A stretch of 11,449 bases of DNA. Origin: Pseudomonadota bacterium. Lineage in GTDB: Bacteria; Pseudomonadota; Gammaproteobacteria; Steroidobacterales; Steroidobacteraceae. This document shows positions 8,786-11,449 of the stretch, in pieces. The stretch covers positions 1 through 11,449 of the forward strand of contig JAKAFQ010000087.1 of NCBI GenBank assembly GCA_021817875.1, given 5' to 3'. A program made the translations under genes and the position numbers. Below the pieces are notes generated by a model. That model saw nothing but the letters and a program-made list of their open reading frames with translations. It made no database searches and had not been told where the DNA came from. The first letter of the stretch is position 1. Every line of letters starts with the position of its first letter.

Positions 8786-9781
8786 TCAGCCTGCGTGTTC
8801 CGCCAGCCACTGCGCGTAGCGCTGCACGCCGGTGGCGACGTCCACGAACGACAGATCACACCCGGCCTCGCGCAGGCGCGTCAGGTCGGCCTGCGTGTGG
8901 CACTGGTACTTGCCGATCAGCGCCTCGGGAAACGGCACGTACTCGATCAGGCCCTGGGCGACCTGCTGCGCCAGCGACAGCGGCGGCTCGCCGCGCAGCG
9001 CCCGGGTGGCATTGATCGTCGCCTGCGCCACGTCGTTGAAGGACTGCGAGCGGCCCGTCCCCACGTTGAAGATGCCGCTGCGCCCGGGATGACGCAGGAA
9101 CCACAGGTTCACCGCCACCACGTCGTCCACGGACACGAAGTCCCGGGTCTGCTCACCGGCTGCGTAGCCGCCGTACTCGCCGAACAGCCGCACCCGGCCG
9201 TCCTGGCGGAGCTGCCCGAAGTGATGGAAGGCCACCGAGGCCATCCGGCCCTTGTGCTGCTCCCGCGGTCCGTAGACGTTGAAATAGCGGAAACCCGCCA
9301 CCTGGTGTCTGGCCGTCGGCAGCATGCGGCGCACGATGTTGTCGAACAGCAGTTTCGAGTATCCGTAGACGTTCAGCGGCCGCTCGCACTCCGGGGACTC
9401 GCGGAACACGGCGCTGTCGCCATAGGTCGCGGCCGAGGAGGCATAGATCAGGCGCGTGCCCTGGCCCTGGCACGCATCGAGCAGCCGCCTGGAGCAGCGA
9501 TAGTTGTTCTCCAGCATGTAGCGGCCGTCGTGCTCCATGGTGTCGGAGCAGGCGCCCTGGTGAAACACCGCAGCCACGCGCCCGAACTGCCCACGCTCGA
9601 AACGCTGGTAGAACTCGCCGCGATCGAAATAATCGCTGATCCTCGCCCCGAGGAGGTTGCGGTACTTCATCCCCTCGGTCAGATCATCGACGGCGATGAT
9701 GTCCTCGATGCCGACGGCATTGAGCCCGTGCACCAGGTTGCCGCCCACCATGCCCGCCGCGCCGGTCACCACCACCTTCAT
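8786..9781 (-). CDS. hldD: ADP-L-glycero-D-manno-heptose 6-epimerase
   Basis: HldD (RfaD/GmhD) inverts C6 of ADP-D-glycero-beta-D-manno-heptose, giving the L-glycero form used by LPS heptosyltransferases. It is an extended short-chain dehydrogenase with a Rossmann motif GAAGMVG (7-13), the family-specific block [17 protein letters not shown] (about 73-89), SSAATYG (115-121) and the catalytic YxxxK as Y139/K143, followed by [12 protein letters not shown]. At 331 residues it is longer than the roughly 310-residue E. coli enzyme; the extra residues include a segment around [17 protein letters not shown] in the C-terminal part. ATG (9781-9779) overlaps the rfaE1 stop as ATGA, with a strong GGAGAG ribosome-binding site five bases upstream (9792-9787). 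Assignment is firm. Confidence 0.96.
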   Translation of the reverse strand: MKVVVTGAAGMVGGNLVHGLNAVGIEDIIAVDDLTEGMKYRNLLGARISDYFDRGEFYQRFERGQFGRVAAVFHQGACSDTMEHDGRYMLENNYRCSRRLLDACQGQGTRLIYASSAATYGDSAVFRESPECERPLNVYGYSKLLFDNIVRRMLPTARHQVAGFRYFNVYGPREQHKGRMASVAFHHFGQLRQDGRVRLFGEYGGYAAGEQTRDFVSVDDVVAVNLWFLRHPGRSGIFNVGTGRSQSFNDVAQATINATRALRGEPPLSLAQQVAQGLIEYVPFPEALIGKYQCHTQADLTRLREAGCDLSFVDVATGVQRYAQWLAEHAG

Positions 9782-10728
9782 GCATTCTCTCCGAACAGCT
9801 CCTCGTAGCTCACCGTGGCGGTGCCGAACTTGCCGACCACGATGCCGCCGGCGCGGTTGGCGATGGGCATCGCCTCGCGGACACTCACGCCCGCGGCGAT
9901 CATGGCCGCCAGAGCGGCGATGACGGTATCGCCCGCGCCGGTCACGTCGAACACCTCGCGCGCCTGCGCGCCGACGCTCACGTGTCCGGCCTCATCGAAC
10001 AGCGACATGCCCTCCTCGCTGCGCGTCAGCAGCAGCGCCGCGAGGCGCCGCTCCTGGCGCAGCTGCTGGGCGCGCTCATGCAGCTGCTCCTCGGACTGCC
10101 ATGCGCCGATCACCTGCGCGAGCTCCGAGCGGTTCGGCGTGATCACGGTGGCGCCGGCGTAGCGCTGGTAATCGCCCCCCTTGGGATCGACCAGCACGGG
10201 TTTGCCCGCGGCGCGGGCCAGTTCGATCATGCGCGGGATGTGGGTGAGCCCCCCTTTGCCGTAATCGGAGAACAATACCGCGTCGTACCGCGGCACGATG
10301 CGCGAGAAGTCCGAGAGCATGGCCGAGAGCACCTCGTGGTCGGGCTGGTTCTCGAAATCGACGCGCACCAGCTGCTGTGACCGGCCGATGACGCGCAGCT
10401 TCACGCTGGTGTAGAGCTTCGGATCGCGGCCGAGGAGACTGTCCACGGCGCGCGCCCTCAGCAGGGATTCGAGCTTGCGCGCCGGCTCATCCTCTCCCAC
10501 TACGGTGACCAGCGTCACCGCAGGACCCAGGGCCTTGACGTTGAGTGCGACATTGGCCGCCCCGCCCAGGCGCTCCTCCTCGCGCCGCACGCGCACCACC
10601 GGCACAGGCGCCTCCGGCGAGATGCGCTCCACGTCACCGAAGAGGTACCGGTCGAGCATCGCATCGCCCACGACCAGCACACGGGCGGCCTGAAGCCGGG
10701 CTTTCAGGTCGATCACGGGCGGCCGCAT
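9778..10728 (-). CDS. rfaE1: D-glycero-beta-D-manno-heptose 7-phosphate kinase (stand-alone HldE N-terminal domain)
   Basis: The kinase phosphorylates C1 of heptose 7-phosphate to the 1,7-bisphosphate, step two of the pathway. It is a PfkB/ribokinase-family protein of 316 residues, the length of the HldE kinase domain alone. Motifs are [20 protein letters not shown] (21-40, substrate binding), LGGAANVA (about 54-61), FSDYGKGG (153-160), [10 protein letters not shown] (181-190), TPNRSE, and the ATP/anion-hole signature DVTGAGD (261-267) with catalytic base D267. It ends at FGENA with no adenylyltransferase domain. ATG at 10728 shares one base with the gmhA stop (TGATG), indicating translational coupling; the upstream extension in frame lies in gmhA and is rejected. 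The symbol rfaE1 reflects the split form. Confidence 0.94.
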   Translation of the reverse strand: MRPPVIDLKARLQAARVLVVGDAMLDRYLFGDVERISPEAPVPVVRVRREEERLGGAANVALNVKALGPAVTLVTVVGEDEPARKLESLLRARAVDSLLGRDPKLYTSVKLRVIGRSQQLVRVDFENQPDHEVLSAMLSDFSRIVPRYDAVLFSDYGKGGLTHIPRMIELARAAGKPVLVDPKGGDYQRYAGATVITPNRSELAQVIGAWQSEEQLHERAQQLRQERRLAALLLTRSEEGMSLFDEAGHVSVGAQAREVFDVTGAGDTVIAALAAMIAAGVSVREAMPIANRAGGIVVGKFGTATVSYEELFGENA

Positions 10729-11309
10729 CACGCCAGACCCAACGCCGTTTCCACCAGGCCGCACAGCGTGTGACCGATGAAAATATGCGCTTCCTGGATG
10801 CGCGCCGTGACGGCGCTCGGCACGATGATGGGCACCTCGCACTGCCCCGAGAGCGCACCGCCATCGCGGCCGAGCAGACCGATGACGCGCATGCCGATGG
10901 CGCGGGCCGCTTCCACGGCCCGGATGACGTTCTTCGAGTGACCCGAGGTCGATATGCCGATCAGGCAGTCGCCCCTCGCCCCGAGCGCGGTGACCTGCCG
11001 GGCAAACACATCCTCGTAACAGTAGTCATTGGCGATGCAGGTCAGCGCCGAAGTGTCGGTCGTCAACGCCAGCGCCGCGAGCGGCCGGCGGTCCTTCATG
11101 AAGCGGCCGGTCAGCTCCGCCGCGATGTGCTGGCAGTCGGCCGCCGAGCCGCCGTTGCCGCACAGCATCAGCTTGCCCCCGTTGCCGAGCGTCGCGGCGA
11201 TGAGCGTCGCGGCCCGCTCGACCGGCGCCTCGAGCGAGGCGACGCTCTCGAACAGGGCGAGATGCTCCCGCAGGTTGGCTTTGAACAGTCCGCTCACCGG
11301 CTCACTCAC
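10728..11309 (-). CDS. gmhA: Sedoheptulose 7-phosphate isomerase (phosphoheptose isomerase)
   Basis: GmhA converts sedoheptulose 7-phosphate from the pentose phosphate pathway to D-glycero-D-manno-heptose 7-phosphate, the committed step to ADP-heptose. It is a 193-residue SIS-domain protein, the normal family size, acting as a cytoplasmic tetramer. CGNGGSAADCQHIAAELTGR (50-69) holds the phosphate loop and zinc ligands H61 and E65; STSGHSKN (120-127) is the second phosphate-binding loop; Q172 and H180 complete the metal site, all matching the known E. coli GmhA ligand positions. The start is GTG at 11309; a second GTG four codons later is possible. No strong Shine-Dalgarno is visible. The gene begins 15 bases after the stop of a preceding frame, so it is probably inside a longer operon. 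The related DiaA/LpcA-type SIS proteins are alternatives, but context makes GmhA clear. Confidence 0.94.
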   Translation of the reverse strand: MSEPVSGLFKANLREHLALFESVASLEAPVERAATLIAATLGNGGKLMLCGNGGSAADCQHIAAELTGRFMKDRRPLAALALTTDTSALTCIANDYCYEDVFARQVTALGARGDCLIGISTSGHSKNVIRAVEAARAIGMRVIGLLGRDGGALSGQCEVPIIVPSAVTARIQEAHIFIGHTLCGLVETALGLA

Positions 11310-11324
11310 GGGATTCGAACCGCG

Positions 11325-11449
11325 CTACGGCTGGGCGCGCCAGCCGGCGAGCCGCGCAATCACCTGCGCGACGCCCGGGGAAGCCGCCGGCGCGCCGTCC
11401 GGGTCGCGCACCGAGGGTGCGAGCTGCTCGCAGAGCTTCTTGCCGAGCT
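11325..11449 (-). CDS. C-terminal end of an unidentified gene (partial)
   Basis: On the - strand one frame runs open from the window edge to TAG at 11327-11325 and has nearly all third positions G or C, as the neighbouring real genes do. The other open frame here lacks this bias. It encodes about 41 residues, including LGKKLCEQLAPSVRDPDG and ending ARLAGWRAQP. The stop is 15 bases before the gmhA GTG, so it is likely the gene ahead of gmhA in the same operon. The fragment is too short and nondescript to name; an LPS-related product would fit the context but is not shown by the sequence. Confidence 0.5.
   Translation of the reverse strand, partial: LGKKLCEQLAPSVRDPDGAPAASPGVAQVIARLAGWRAQP

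Noticed and set aside
8795..9808. 337-codon open frame on the + strand
   Set aside because: It is antisense to hldD, whose motifs are complete. Long antisense frames are expected in G+C-rich genes.
8293..10728. Broken bifunctional hldE gene
   Set aside because: The kinase and adenylyltransferase halves each have their own start and conserved ends, and an intact hldD lies between them, so they are a stable split pair and not a pseudogene.
11305..11325. GGTTCGAATCC-like sequence on the - strand resembling a tRNA T-loop
   Set aside because: The flanking bases do not form a T-stem beyond two pairs, and no anticodon or D-arm or acceptor stem is present around it. It lies across the gmhA start.

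Overview
The window is G+C-rich (about 70% by eye) and densely coding, with strong G/C bias at third codon positions. The families present (a complete ADP-L-glycero-beta-D-manno-heptose pathway, a Wzx-type flippase, a GT4 glycosyltransferase) point to a Gram-negative bacterium that makes heptose-containing LPS, most likely a gamma- or betaproteobacterium. The separation of the HldE kinase and nucleotidyltransferase into two genes (RfaE1/RfaE2 type) is known from betaproteobacteria and some other lineages. Genus cannot be set from this sequence.

Layout. The + strand (about 1-3685) holds the probable last codons of an upstream gene, a polytopic polysaccharide flippase (115-1572), a 207-base spacer with a possible promoter and a strong hairpin, then a two-gene unit of a GT4 glycosyltransferase (1780-2904) overlapping a PIG-L deacetylase (2888-3685). 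Everything to the right is on the - strand and converges on this group: the two halves meet in a 44-base spacer containing a hairpin that overlaps the last stop codon of the - strand. Read in transcription order, the - strand carries the C-terminal end of an unidentified gene (11325-11449), then gmhA, rfaE1, hldD, rfaE2 and gmhB, with junctions of 1-nt overlap, 4-nt overlap, 10-nt gap and 4-nt overlap. After a 282-base spacer come a SWI2/SNF2-family helicase-like ATPase and a SWIM zinc-finger protein.

How the genes work together. The five heptose genes encode every step from sedoheptulose 7-phosphate to ADP-L-glycero-beta-D-manno-heptose, the donor for LPS inner-core heptosyltransferases; no heptosyltransferase lies in the window. 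The flippase, GT4 and PIG-L genes look like part of a surface-glycan assembly locus: sugar transfer, probable N-deacetylation of an acetamido sugar, and export of a lipid-linked glycan. The SNF2 and SWIM genes are a nucleic-acid pair with no obvious link to glycan synthesis.

I see no rRNA, tRNA, CRISPR array, insertion sequence or phage gene. Nothing in the window clearly forms a new system. The least understood part is the SNF2-SWIM pair, and the regulatory hairpins are the main non-coding structures worth testing.
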